Positions 24,761 to 33,600 of a DNA stretch of 56,561 bases are shown piece after piece; position 1 is the first letter of the stretch; every line of letters begins with the position of its first letter. The notes under the pieces were generated by a model, which worked only from the letters and a program-made list of their open reading frames with translations, was not told where the DNA came from and made no database searches. Source of the stretch: an uncultured Pedosphaera sp. (GTDB taxonomy: Bacteria; Verrucomicrobiota; Verrucomicrobiia; Limisphaerales; Pedosphaeraceae); NCBI GenBank assembly GCA_903918755.1, contig CAIXFN010000015.1, forward strand, positions 1-56,561, written 5' to 3'. A program made the translations under genes and the position numbers.

Positions 24761-27700
24761 CTACGGCGGCAGAATCTGGAGTGAGTAAAATACCGGTCCG
24801 GCGGAGTTGCCCGGCGTGTTGGTGATCGCAAAACTGCCATCTGCATTAAAGAAATTGGTGTCCACCCGGCTCCACTGCGCCAAGGGCTGGGCCAGGTTCG
24901 TCGTGCTGAGCAGCACAAAGCCCGCCCCGCCCACGCCCCCGGTCCCTTGTAAGACCAGCGCATTGCCCAACTGGCTCCCCGAGGCAAACACCGGGGCGGC
25001 CAGGCTCACGACGGCGAGCGTTCCATTGGTCCGGAGGGAATTGGTGTTCCAAGCCAATCCGGTGGGCAGCGACGGCAGCGTGATGCTGCTGAAATAAGTG
25101 GCGCCGGCCGGGGTCGAAAAGAGTTTGCAGGTGTCGCCGCCCGCCAGCGCGCGAGTCCCGCCGTTGGTCACCAACAGCGTGCCGCCGTATTGCCAGGTGC
25201 CGGTGACCGCCAGAAAATCATTGGTCAAACCGCTGGCGGTCCGCCCGATCTTCATCACAGTCTGGCCCGCGAGGTTCAGGGAGTTACTGATGATCAATCG
25301 GCCAAATCCGCCATCCCCGGGGGCAATCGTCCCCCCCGCCTGAACGCTGGTCGCCCCGCGCACCACCCCCACTCCGGACAATCGGGCGGTACTACGGATG
25401 GTCACGGTTCCCGTTCCGGTGGTGCCATCCACGCGCAGATCACCGGTGTTAACCGTCGTGGTGCCGGTATAACTGTTCGTTCCCGCCAGCACCAGCGTCC
25501 CGGTGCCGGCCTTCACCAGGTTTCCGGTGTTCGTGACGACCCCGGCCAGCGTCAGGGTATTCGCCAACGTGTCGAACGTCCCCGTTTGGCCGGCGCCGAT
25601 CCCGATCGGGTTGCCCAGCGTGGTCGTCACCGCCGCCTGCACTGTCCCGGACGCCACAAAACTCAGCGGGCCGCTGCCCAGCGGAGTCTGCGGGGAAGCC
25701 AACTGTAATGTGCCGGCATTGAGCAGAGTGGGAACCGAATAAGTGTTGGTCGCAGCCAGACGCAAGGAGCCGGTCCCGTATTTGTAGAGTGAATTATTGC
25801 CGCCCACGATCGGTCCGTTCACCACCAGGTCGCCGCTCGCGGTTTTGCTTCCCGTCTCCGTGTTGATACGTATGCCATAGCCCCCGCCCAGGTTGATGCT
25901 CACATTCGTGGCAATGGCGGAACCCGACGCCGCCGCCCGCACCATCAGGTTGTCGCCATTGATGTCAAATCCCTGCAATTGGGCGTTTGGCCCGGAACCA
26001 TAACCGGTGATGGCGGTCGGCGCATTGCTGAGGGTGATGTTCTGTTCGCTCAGGATAGTGCCCGCCGCCACGGCCAACCCGTGACCGGAAGTGGTGGAGT
26101 CGCCATAAATCACGATGCCCTTGGTGTAATTGGGACTGGTGTTGTAGCCATGACGCAACCGCCCATTCGCGCCAATCACGTAACCAATCTGGGTGGCGGG
26201 CGGACCCGTTTGCATCTCCAGGCTGCCGGCATTCACCACCACGGTGGCGTTGAGATTGGGATTCGCGTTGCTGAGCACCAGGGCTCCGCCGCCCGCCTTG
26301 GTCAGCGCGGTCGCCGCCAGGGGACTCGTGATGCTGGCATTGCCATTCACCGTAATGGTGGAGGGAGCGGAAAAGTTGATCCCCCCCGAGCCGCCAATAA
26401 TATAACTCCCCCCGCCAGCAGCGTTCAAAACCAGGCTTTTCGGCGCGACCGGGGACGAAATATTCACCACACAATTGGTCGGCGAATTCACCCCGATGGC
26501 CGCCAGATTGCCATCCGCCCAATAGGTTGCCCCGGCGGCGCTCCACCAGTTGTAACTGGTATTGTCCCAACTTCCACTGCCATCCTGCGCCCCGCCCGCC
26601 CTGGACCCGGCGTCCCACGCCAGCGCGCCTGCGGTATTGGGTGTGGTGGCGCAAACACTCGTACTCGCTCCGGAAACCGCCACCTGGTTCGTCGCCACCA
26701 CCGTGTAGCAATAGGTCGTGCCCGGGGTCAGTCCAAAGTCCGCAAACCCCGTGGCGGCAACCGCCGCGATCGGAACGCCATTCCGGTTGACCACGTAGCC
26801 GGCGGCTGATGTAGCGGCTGACCAGCTGATGTTTACAAGATTTCCCGCCAGCGGTGTCACCACCACATTCTGGGGCACCGCGGGCGGGTTCAGCAGCGCG
26901 AAGTTCACCGGATCCGCCTCCACCACCCAACCGTTGTCATAGAACAACCGTGCGAAAACCGTGTAGTTGCCGGTAGTGAGATTGGTCAGGGTGACAGAAT
27001 ATGGCGAACCGGTGGCCACCCCGGCCAGTATTCCCTGGCTGAAAAACTGCACCTGTTGCACCGTGTGCCCGCCCGCGGCCGAAATCGTCGCACTCACCGG
27101 GACATCCGAGGGTGACGCGAACCCGCCGCCGTTCGCGGGTGAAGTGATGCCGATCAACGGTGGATTCGCCAATTGCACGATCTGTCCCGGCGAGAGCGCC
27201 AATCCCGGATACAGGCAGACCTCATCCAATCCCCCGCTCATGTCCCGGCTGGAGCTGGTGGGGTCCTGCCCCAGATAACTGGAACCGTCGAACGCCTGCA
27301 CTGGGTTTGCCACATTATTGGTCGCCCCGGACAGCGCGCCGTTGGCGTATTGGTAGATCCGTGTGCGAGTTGGCTCCACCACCAGGGCCACGAATGCCCA
27401 TTGACTATCGGGGGGCACCAGGCCGGAATTAAAATTGTATGTGCTGGCCGAGTCGTTCCAGGTGTAGCGCAGTTCATTCGCCGTGCCAAACGTCAGTCCC
27501 GCCACGGTCGCGTTCGCCCGGTTGAAAAAGACTCCCGCGAAGGGGTTCTGGTCCCCCGTCCGGCGGATCCAGGCGGTGATCGTCAGCGTATTGGTGTTCA
27601 GGTTGAGCGGCGGCATGACTACATTCGCGCTCGCCCCATCCAAATTCATCGAATATCCCGACTGGGTCGTCGCTCCTGGTTTCCCCAGCGTCACGTTGTT

Positions 27701-30085
27701 ATAGCTGCCATTAAAACCGCCCCGCGAATCCACGGCCACCGCACCCGCCGTTTCATCCAGTTTCCATTCGGCTAACGCCGGTGGCAAAGCCGCGACCGTG
27801 CCAGACACCGTCACCGAGTCAAAGACCGCCGTATTCAGCAAACTTTGGGAACCACCGCTGATCATCAACCCGGCGCTCACCCCGGCCTCCACCGGCATCG
27901 CTACCGTCCCCAGGGTGGTCCAGGCAACCCCGTCCGGTGAGGCGGCCCCAATAAAACTGTTTCCCACCCGGCTCAACCGCAACCATCCGGGCAGGCCCTG
28001 CACGGACAGGGAGGCCACACTGGACGGAATCGAATTGCCCGCAAGGCGGCCACTAAGCACCACGGCGGCCCGGGCGCGATCATACGTCAACGAAACCATC
28101 CGGGCTCCCGCCGCGGCCGAATTGCGCGCAATCAGCCCGGCCTGGGCGTCCGCACTCCCACCCGCGCTCCCCGTCAACCGCGCGGTGAGCGCGAAATCGC
28201 CCGCCAGCGATTGCACCAAATCAAATAGGGCATCGTTCGTCTTCCCCAACCCGGTCCCACTTCCAATCAAGGTAACCACTCCCGCCGCCATTCCCGCCGC
28301 TCCGCTCCCCGGCACCGGTCCGAGATCTCCGGCCATCCACGGCGCCGGGACCGCGATTGGACCGGGCGAACCGGCTAGAATCGTGCCCCCCACCAGCCCC
28401 AACCCGAAAGCATTCGTTCCCCTCACCCGGTAGTAATACGGCCTCAATGGCTGCACTGCGTTGTCCTGATAGGACAGGGTCCCCGCGAGCGTCGTCGCCA
28501 GGCTCACAAAATTCGTGCCATCACTCGAGCGTTGCACCACGTAACCCGTCTCCGTCTCCCCCAGCGCACTCCATTGCAAGGTCATCTGGTTCGAACGGAT
28601 CAGCGTAAACCTCAGCCCACCAACCCCCGCCAGGGGCGTGCCCGCCGTGGTGATATAGAAAGGCGCCGAAGGATTGCCATTGGCCGCCACTACCAGGGGA
28701 AAAGTCCCGGCCAACAGACCGGGCGGCAGGGTCAGGTCGGTTGTCACCAGCTTCGTTCCGGTCATCGGCCCGGTATCGCTCCAATTGAAGGTCCGGCAAA
28801 ACAAAGTCCGCCCCGCGGCGTTGGTCAACCAGGCAATCGGGTAATCCGAAGCCATCTGCGCGTCGTCGCCATATCCCGCCCCCTCGGAAATGCCGTTGAA
28901 CAACCGACCCGTGAGATGCAGCGATCCGTCGATGTTGGTGGAAACCGAATTGATCACCGGCCTCCCGACCGCCAGGGGCGGACTGCCCGGCTTGTAAACG
29001 TAAAGCTGACTGCTGCCGCTCGACAGCAGCACGGTGCCATCCGGCAGATCCAACATCGTCAACCCATCCGTCGCCGGATTGAAGGAAGTTCCCCCGGTCG
29101 GACTGCCCACCAGCGTAAACGCATCCGCCTGGTAATCGTATTCGTAAAAATAGGTGGGCCCCGTGTACCCGGTGTCCACGTTGAACGCCGCCAGCACGAG
29201 GCCGTTGGCCATCATCGCGGCCGGGGCATCCACCGCGCCCAGGTTGTTCGGAATATCGGCCCCGGCCCGCCAAAGGCCCGGACTGGTGTTTCCGGAGGGG
29301 ATATAAATGGCCGTGTGATTGGTCGCCCCGAGAAAGATTACGTTCCCGTTGGGCAGCAAAAATCCCGCCCCCAATTCACCACCGTAGCCATAGACCTCGA
29401 TTGGCAAGGTGGCATCCGCCACCCATTGGTTCAACGCCGGAATGTAACGCTCCGAATTGATCCCGAACGGATCAACGGTCAGAATACTCCCATCGGCTAA
29501 CTTGACCCAGGTCGCTTCATCCTGACCTCCCAGGCAAGTGGGCCCGTTGCTCCAGGTATTATTTGCGACATTGTAGATCAGCGTGTTCGCCCCTGAGTAA
29601 ACCGGGCAGACCATCACATTCCCATCCGGCAGCAACTCCGAAATCGCATCAATGAAATTGGCCCCGGAATCCGGCGCGTAAGTCCAGGCATTGGCCAGCG
29701 GGTCGTATACTTCAGCTGTGGTCGCGCCGGTCCCGTATTCCCCGCCGGCCACGAACACCCGTCCATCGCGCAGCACTTGCGTGGCCATGAACCGCCGCGT
29801 GTCATGCATGGGGGCAATCGTGCTCCAGGTGCCATTGACATAACCGCCATGAAGATCCGGCGACAATCGATACCAAGTCGCGCTGCCTCCGTTCTGGCAC
29901 AGCACCGTCCCGTCCGTGAGCAGGGTCATGAACTGCGGATTCCCGGGGGCCTGGTTCACCAGCGCCGACCACGTGCCCGCCCCCCGAGTCACCCCCGCCA
30001 CACCCAAGCTCAATAGTGCGATCACCGAGAATGTCCAAAGCTTCCCCAACCGCCGGCCCCCAATCAGTCCTTCCAAGTTTACCAT
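24761..30085 (-). CDS. Giant secreted multidomain protein: kelch-type propeller, FN3, LamG-like, autotransporter-type beta-strand repeats
   Basis: 1774 residues. Residues 1-37 hold a signal peptide (VIALLSLGVAGVTRG). Then, in order and approximate: a kelch-like propeller (40-380: MTLLTDGTVLCQNGG, TRRFMATQVLRDGRVFVAGG, LLPDGNVMVCP) like the galactose oxidase N-terminus; a linker beta domain (395-500); FN3 (505-590); a concanavalin-like domain (610-780); a second LamG-like domain (800-985: EWKLDETAGAVAVDSRGG, LTITAWIRR, GLDEVCLYPG); an Ig-like domain (1010-1090) and FN3 (1095-1170); then the autotransporter-associated beta-strand type (1180-1700: VKAGTGTLVLAGTNSYTGTT, GGTIAPGD). No C-terminal translocator barrel and no PEP-CTERM sorting tail were seen; it ends FYSLQILPP. 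It is probably a surface or extracellular polysaccharide-binding adhesin. It stands alone between divergent and convergent neighbours. Confidence 0.8.
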   Translation of the reverse strand: MVNLEGLIGGRRLGKLWTFSVIALLSLGVAGVTRGAGTWSALVNQAPGNPQFMTLLTDGTVLCQNGGSATWYRLSPDLHGGYVNGTWSTIAPMHDTRRFMATQVLRDGRVFVAGGEYGTGATTAEVYDPLANAWTYAPDSGANFIDAISELLPDGNVMVCPVYSGANTLIYNVANNTWSNGPTCLGGQDEATWVKLADGSILTVDPFGINSERYIPALNQWVADATLPIEVYGYGGELGAGFLLPNGNVIFLGATNHTAIYIPSGNTSPGLWRAGADIPNNLGAVDAPAAMMANGLVLAAFNVDTGYTGPTYFYEYDYQADAFTLVGSPTGGTSFNPATDGLTMLDLPDGTVLLSSGSSQLYVYKPGSPPLAVGRPVINSVSTNIDGSLHLTGRLFNGISEGAGYGDDAQMASDYPIAWLTNAAGRTLFCRTFNWSDTGPMTGTKLVTTDLTLPPGLLAGTFPLVVAANGNPSAPFYITTAGTPLAGVGGLRFTLIRSNQMTLQWSALGETETGYVVQRSSDGTNFVSLATTLAGTLSYQDNAVQPLRPYYYRVRGTNAFGLGLVGGTILAGSPGPIAVPAPWMAGDLGPVPGSGAAGMAAGVVTLIGSGTGLGKTNDALFDLVQSLAGDFALTARLTGSAGGSADAQAGLIARNSAAAGARMVSLTYDRARAAVVLSGRLAGNSIPSSVASLSVQGLPGWLRLSRVGNSFIGAASPDGVAWTTLGTVAMPVEAGVSAGLMISGGSQSLLNTAVFDSVTVSGTVAALPPALAEWKLDETAGAVAVDSRGGFNGSYNNVTLGKPGATTQSGYSMNLDGASANVVMPPLNLNTNTLTITAWIRRTGDQNPFAGVFFNRANATVAGLTFGTANELRYTWNDSASTYNFNSGLVPPDSQWAFVALVVEPTRTRIYQYANGALSGATNNVANPVQAFDGSSYLGQDPTSSSRDMSGGLDEVCLYPGLALSPGQIVQLANPPLIGITSPANGGGFASPSDVPVSATISAAGGHTVQQVQFFSQGILAGVATGSPYSVTLTNLTTGNYTVFARLFYDNGWVVEADPVNFALLNPPAVPQNVVVTPLAGNLVNISWSAATSAAGYVVNRNGVPIAAVAATGFADFGLTPGTTYCYTVVATNQVAVSGASTSVCATTPNTAGALAWDAGSRAGGAQDGSGSWDNTSYNWWSAAGATYWADGNLAAIGVNSPTNCVVNISSPVAPKSLVLNAAGGGSYIIGGSGGINFSAPSTITVNGNASITSPLAATALTKAGGGALVLSNANPNLNATVVVNAGSLEMQTGPPATQIGYVIGANGRLRHGYNTSPNYTKGIVIYGDSTTSGHGLAVAAGTILSEQNITLSNAPTAITGYGSGPNAQLQGFDINGDNLMVRAAASGSAIATNVSINLGGGYGIRINTETGSKTASGDLVVNGPIVGGNNSLYKYGTGSLRLAATNTYSVPTLLNAGTLQLASPQTPLGSGPLSFVASGTVQAAVTTTLGNPIGIGAGQTGTFDTLANTLTLAGVVTNTGNLVKAGTGTLVLAGTNSYTGTTTVNTGDLRVDGTTGTGTVTIRSTARLSGVGVVRGATSVQAGGTIAPGDGGFGRLIISNSLNLAGQTVMKIGRTASGLTNDFLAVTGTWQYGGTLLVTNGGTRALAGGDTCKLFSTPAGATYFSSITLPSLPTGLAWNTNSLRTNGTLAVVSLAAPVFASGSQLGNALVLQGTGGVGGAGFVLLSTTNLAQPLAQWSRVDTNFFNADGSFAITNTPGNSAGPVFYSLQILPP

Positions 30086-30218
30086 TCCCCGACCTTAGCC
30101 TGCCCACTCCCTCCTGTCCAAACTGAAACCCGACCGCCCGTCACCCGCCTCCCCGCCCCGGTCATTCCCCCTCCCTTTTCGCATTGCCTCCCCGCCGCTA
30201 ACTGCCAACAATCGGCCC

Positions 30219-31700
30219 ATGACATCCGCCCCGCCGTTTGACCTGAAAGCCCGGGCCCGCCAGGCCATGTTTGAGCTCGGTTTCCAACCCGACCTTCCGC
30301 CCGAAGCCCTGCGCGAAGCCCAAACCGCCGCCCGCGCCACTTTCGACTCATCCGCTCCGCCTCCTTCCGGCACTCCGCCGCCCGTGGATTTGCGCTCGCT
30401 CCTCTGGTCCTCCATTGATAACAACGATTCCCGCGACCTCGACCAAATCGAATACGCCGAAACCCTGCCGGACGGCGCGGTCCGCCTGCTCGTGGGCATC
30501 GCGGACGTCGATTCCCTGGCGCCCCGCGATTCCGCTATCGACCGCCATGCCGCCTTCAACACCACCACGGTGTATACCGGCGTCAGCATTTTCCCCATGT
30601 TGCCCGCAGATTTGTCCATCGATCGCACGTCCCTCCTGGACGGGTGCGACCGCCGGGTCATGGTCGTGGAATTGCGCATTCCCCACTCCGGCGCCGTGGA
30701 TTGCCATTCGGTTTACCCGGCGTGGGTCCGGAACCGGGCCAAACTCGCCTACCCCTCCGTCGGCGATTGGCTGGAAGGCCGCGGTCCGATTCCCCCTGCC
30801 ATTGCCGCCGTGCCGGGCATGGAGGCCCAAATCCGGCTTCAGCACGAGACTTCCCTGCGCCTGCGTCAGGTGCGCAAGGACCACGGCGCCCTGACCTTTG
30901 CCTCCCTGGAAGCCCGACCGGTGGTTGAAAATGGTGAAGTGAAGGACCTCGTGGTGGCCCGGCACAATCCCGCCATGGACATCATCGAGAGCTTCATGGT
31001 TGCCGCCAACGTCGCCATGGCCCGGCATTTGAAAGACCGCCAGCGCCTTTCCATCCGCCGCGTCGTGCGCACCCCGAAACGCTGGGAACGCATCGTCGAA
31101 CTGGCCGCCAACTTGGATTTCAAACTGCCCGTCGATCCCCAACCCAAACCCTTGCAGGAATTCCTGGACGCCCAGCAGCGCGCCAATCCCGCCCATTTCC
31201 CCGATCTCTCCCTGGCGGTGGTCAAACTCCTGGGCCCCGGCGAATACATCGTCGAAGCCCCCGGCCGCGAACTGGAAGGTCATTTCGGCCTGGCCGTCCA
31301 GGATTACACCCACTCCACCGCCCCGAACCGCCGCTACGCCGACCTCATCACCCAGCGCCTGCTCAAGGCCGTTGTGGCCGGCGCGCCGGAACCCTATGAC
31401 GAACCCGCCCTGGCTGTGATCGCCGCCCGCTGCAGCGAGCGCGAAAAAGCCGCGAGCAAGGTCGAACGGCTCATGCGCAAAGTCATCGCCTGCGTGATCC
31501 TTAGTTCCCGGATTGGCGAGACCTTCGACGGATTCATTACCGGCTGCTCCCCCAAGGGCACCTACGTTCGTCTCCAAACCTTTCCCGCCGAGGGCATGCT
31601 CCTCAAGGGGACCCGCGGCGTGGACGTCGGCGACCTGGTCCGCGTCCGCCTCGTCTCGATGGACATCGCCCGCGGTTTCATCAACTTCGACCGGGTCTGA
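30219..31700 (+). CDS. RNase II-family 3-prime to 5-prime exoribonuclease (RNB + S1, short form)
   Basis: 493 residues, shorter than RNase R because the N-terminal cold-shock domains are absent. Residues about 60-390 are the RNB catalytic domain: SIDNNDSRDLDQ carries Asp67, Asp73 and Asp75 of the active site, with Gln76 where RNase II has its fourth Asp; QDYTHSTAPNRRYADLITQR is the family signature. A C-terminal S1 domain (about 415-493, FDGFITGCSPKGTYVRL) binds RNA. The family degrades single-stranded RNA in the cytoplasm. The start ATG 30219 begins a protein-like sequence (MTSAPPFDLKARARQ). It is divergent from the giant secreted gene. Confidence 0.85.
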   Translation: MTSAPPFDLKARARQAMFELGFQPDLPPEALREAQTAARATFDSSAPPPSGTPPPVDLRSLLWSSIDNNDSRDLDQIEYAETLPDGAVRLLVGIADVDSLAPRDSAIDRHAAFNTTTVYTGVSIFPMLPADLSIDRTSLLDGCDRRVMVVELRIPHSGAVDCHSVYPAWVRNRAKLAYPSVGDWLEGRGPIPPAIAAVPGMEAQIRLQHETSLRLRQVRKDHGALTFASLEARPVVENGEVKDLVVARHNPAMDIIESFMVAANVAMARHLKDRQRLSIRRVVRTPKRWERIVELAANLDFKLPVDPQPKPLQEFLDAQQRANPAHFPDLSLAVVKLLGPGEYIVEAPGRELEGHFGLAVQDYTHSTAPNRRYADLITQRLLKAVVAGAPEPYDEPALAVIAARCSEREKAASKVERLMRKVIACVILSSRIGETFDGFITGCSPKGTYVRLQTFPAEGMLLKGTRGVDVGDLVRVRLVSMDIARGFINFDRV

Positions 31701-31809
31701 ATCCGGCGTCGGCGTGGGTTGGGTTGGGCCGCCACGCCAGCACTCAGCCCTTCCCCGCCCGCGCATTCGTCTCGACAAATCATCCGTTTCTGGCACCCTC
31801 ATCGGGCTT

Positions 31810-32721
31810 ATGAACACGCCATCGATTACCCCCATTCCTTTCCACCTCCGTCGCCTCGCCCTCGCGGCCAGTGCGGCTGTGCTCACCTTGACCACCACCC
31901 TGGCACCCGCTCAGGACAACTTCAGCAAGGTCGAAATCAAAGTCACCAAAGTGGCGGGCAGCGTCTATATGCTGGAAGGTTCCGGCGGCAACATTGCCGT
32001 CTCCGTTGGCGACGACGGGGTCCTGATGGTGGACGATGAATTCGCCCCCCTGGCCCCCAAAATCAAGGCCGCCATCAAGGGACTCAGCGGCAAGCCCATC
32101 AAATTCGTCCTCAACACCCATTTCCATGGCGACCACTCCGGTGGCAATCCGGAGTTCGGCCGCGACGCCGTCATCGTGGCCCATGACAATGTCCACCAGC
32201 GCCTCAAAGCCGGCACCGACGGCAAGGCGCCGCTCCCGGAATCGCTGCCGGTCATTTCCTTTAATGACACCGCGACCGTTCACCTCAATGGCGAGGACAT
32301 TCGCGCCATCCATTTTCCCCACGGTCATACTGACGGCGACAGCGTCATTTATTTTCCGAAATCCAACGTGGTCCACCTGGGGGACGATTTCGTCACTTAT
32401 GGTTTCCCCTTTGTTGACACCGGCAGCGGCGGCAGCATCAGCGGCATGATTGCCGGCCTGGAAAAGGCCCTGGCCATGCTGCCCCCGGACGTCCGGGTGA
32501 TCCCCGGCCACGGCCCCATATCCACCCCGGACGACGTCCGCAAATTCATCGCCATGATGAAGGATACCCGCACCCTCGTGGCCAACGCCCTCCAGGCCGG
32601 CCAATCCGCCGAGGACATGAAAAAAGCCAACGTGCTGGCCAAATACGCGGACCTGGGCAAGGGTTTCATCAAGACGGATGCGTGGATCGAGCAACTCTGC
32701 GCGGATGTGAAAAACAAGTAA
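31810..32721 (+). CDS. Secreted MBL-fold metallohydrolase
   Basis: 303 residues from ATG 31810; the frame continues upstream inside the RNase gene, but a signal peptide begins at this Met (about 1-35, ending LAPAQ). Zinc ligands of the metallo-beta-lactamase fold are present: NTHFHGDHSGG gives His104, His106, Asp108 and His109, GHTDGD gives His173, HLGDD gives Asp192, and PGHGP gives His234. The sequence resembles the large class of periplasmic MBL proteins related to SoxH/quinoprotein relay hydrolases and subclass-like lactamases; substrate not known, and a lactamase role is not claimed. It lies 109 nt after the RNase gene and 219 nt before the UspA gene, on the same strand. Confidence 0.8.
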   Translation: MNTPSITPIPFHLRRLALAASAAVLTLTTTLAPAQDNFSKVEIKVTKVAGSVYMLEGSGGNIAVSVGDDGVLMVDDEFAPLAPKIKAAIKGLSGKPIKFVLNTHFHGDHSGGNPEFGRDAVIVAHDNVHQRLKAGTDGKAPLPESLPVISFNDTATVHLNGEDIRAIHFPHGHTDGDSVIYFPKSNVVHLGDDFVTYGFPFVDTGSGGSISGMIAGLEKALAMLPPDVRVIPGHGPISTPDDVRKFIAMMKDTRTLVANALQAGQSAEDMKKANVLAKYADLGKGFIKTDAWIEQLCADVKNK

Positions 32722-32940
32722 TCAGCCCGTGCGCGGCTCGCCGGCCCCGTTCCGGCTCCACCGCGACGACATCCGGCTGCCTGTTCTCCAGACGGCCGAC
32801 CGGCACCCGCGCCAGCCGCCTGGTTACCGGCTCCGCCCTCTGGCCAAGCCAAGAACCGGTCGGCCTTGAACAATCCCCGCTTGATGACAAAAGCCAAAAG
32901 TGGGGTAAGGTGCATTGAAAGCATTAAAGAAAGGCCAACC

Positions 32941-33531
32941 ATGAAAATCAAACGTGCGTCCAAACCCGGTCGCGTCTCGGTGGAATTGGGTCGTCAGGAT
33001 ACCCAGTTATTGGCCGCGGCGGCCGCGGTCACCCCGTCGCCGTCCCCTTTCCTACTCAAGAAGATTCTCGTGCCCATTGATTTTTCGGCCTGTTCCCGCA
33101 AGGCGCTGCAATACGCCCTCCCGATGGCCCGCCAATTCGGCGCGGAATTGGTTCTGCTGCATGTCGTCCCGCCAACCTATTATTCCACCGATCTGAGTTT
33201 CACCTCCCCGGTGTTTCCGGAGGATGAAGTGCGCGATTTCACTGCCCAAAAACTCGCCGCCCTCACCGTGGCGGAAATTGGGGATCAGGTTCCGGCGAAA
33301 TCCATGGTCCGGATCGGTCAACCCGTCCATGAAATCATTGAAACGGCCCGGGAACTCAAAGTGGATTTGATCGTCGTTTCCACCCATGGCAATACCGGCC
33401 TCAAGCATCTCCTGCTGGGCAGTGTGGCGGAAAACGTCGTGCGGCATGCCCCCTGTCCGGTGCTGGTCGTGCGGGAGCACGAGCATGAATTCCTGTCCCG
33501 GACAACCGCCCGGAAAACCGCCGGGTCGTGA
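32941..33531 (+). CDS. Universal stress protein, UspA family
   Basis: 196 residues from ATG 32941, which has a good Shine-Dalgarno (AAAGG, 6 nt away); in-frame ATGs upstream are weaker. After a basic 35-residue N-terminal extension, the Usp domain begins KKILVPIDFSACSRKALQYA (about residues 40-60), and ends with the ATP-binding signature STHGNTGLKHLLLGS and NVVRHAPCPVLVV (about 145-180), so nucleotide binding is expected. Usp proteins support survival under starvation or oxidative stress. There is a strong hairpin 40 nt after its stop. Confidence 0.88.
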   Translation: MKIKRASKPGRVSVELGRQDTQLLAAAAAVTPSPSPFLLKKILVPIDFSACSRKALQYALPMARQFGAELVLLHVVPPTYYSTDLSFTSPVFPEDEVRDFTAQKLAALTVAEIGDQVPAKSMVRIGQPVHEIIETARELKVDLIVVSTHGNTGLKHLLLGSVAENVVRHAPCPVLVVREHEHEFLSRTTARKTAGS

Positions 33532-33570
33532 GGCCCGCTCGCCCGCCCGGCGCATTTTCCTTTTGCCGCG

Positions 33571-33596
33571 GCGGATTCTCTGGCAAGAGAATCCGC
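33571..33596 (+). promoter_or_regulatory. Perfect 11-bp hairpin directly before the TMTC-like start
   Basis: gcggattctct (33571-33581) pairs perfectly with agagaatccgc (33586-33596), loop ggca. Only four bases separate it from ATG 33601, and the AAGAGA that could serve as Shine-Dalgarno is inside the 3-prime arm. No U-tract follows, so this is not a terminator; it should block ribosome access unless opened. The regulatory role is inferred from position. Confidence 0.55.
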
Positions 33597-33600
33597 TGAA

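Noticed and set aside
30348-31898. 516-codon minus-strand frame
   Set aside because: Antisense to the RNB nuclease, whose catalytic motifs are clear.
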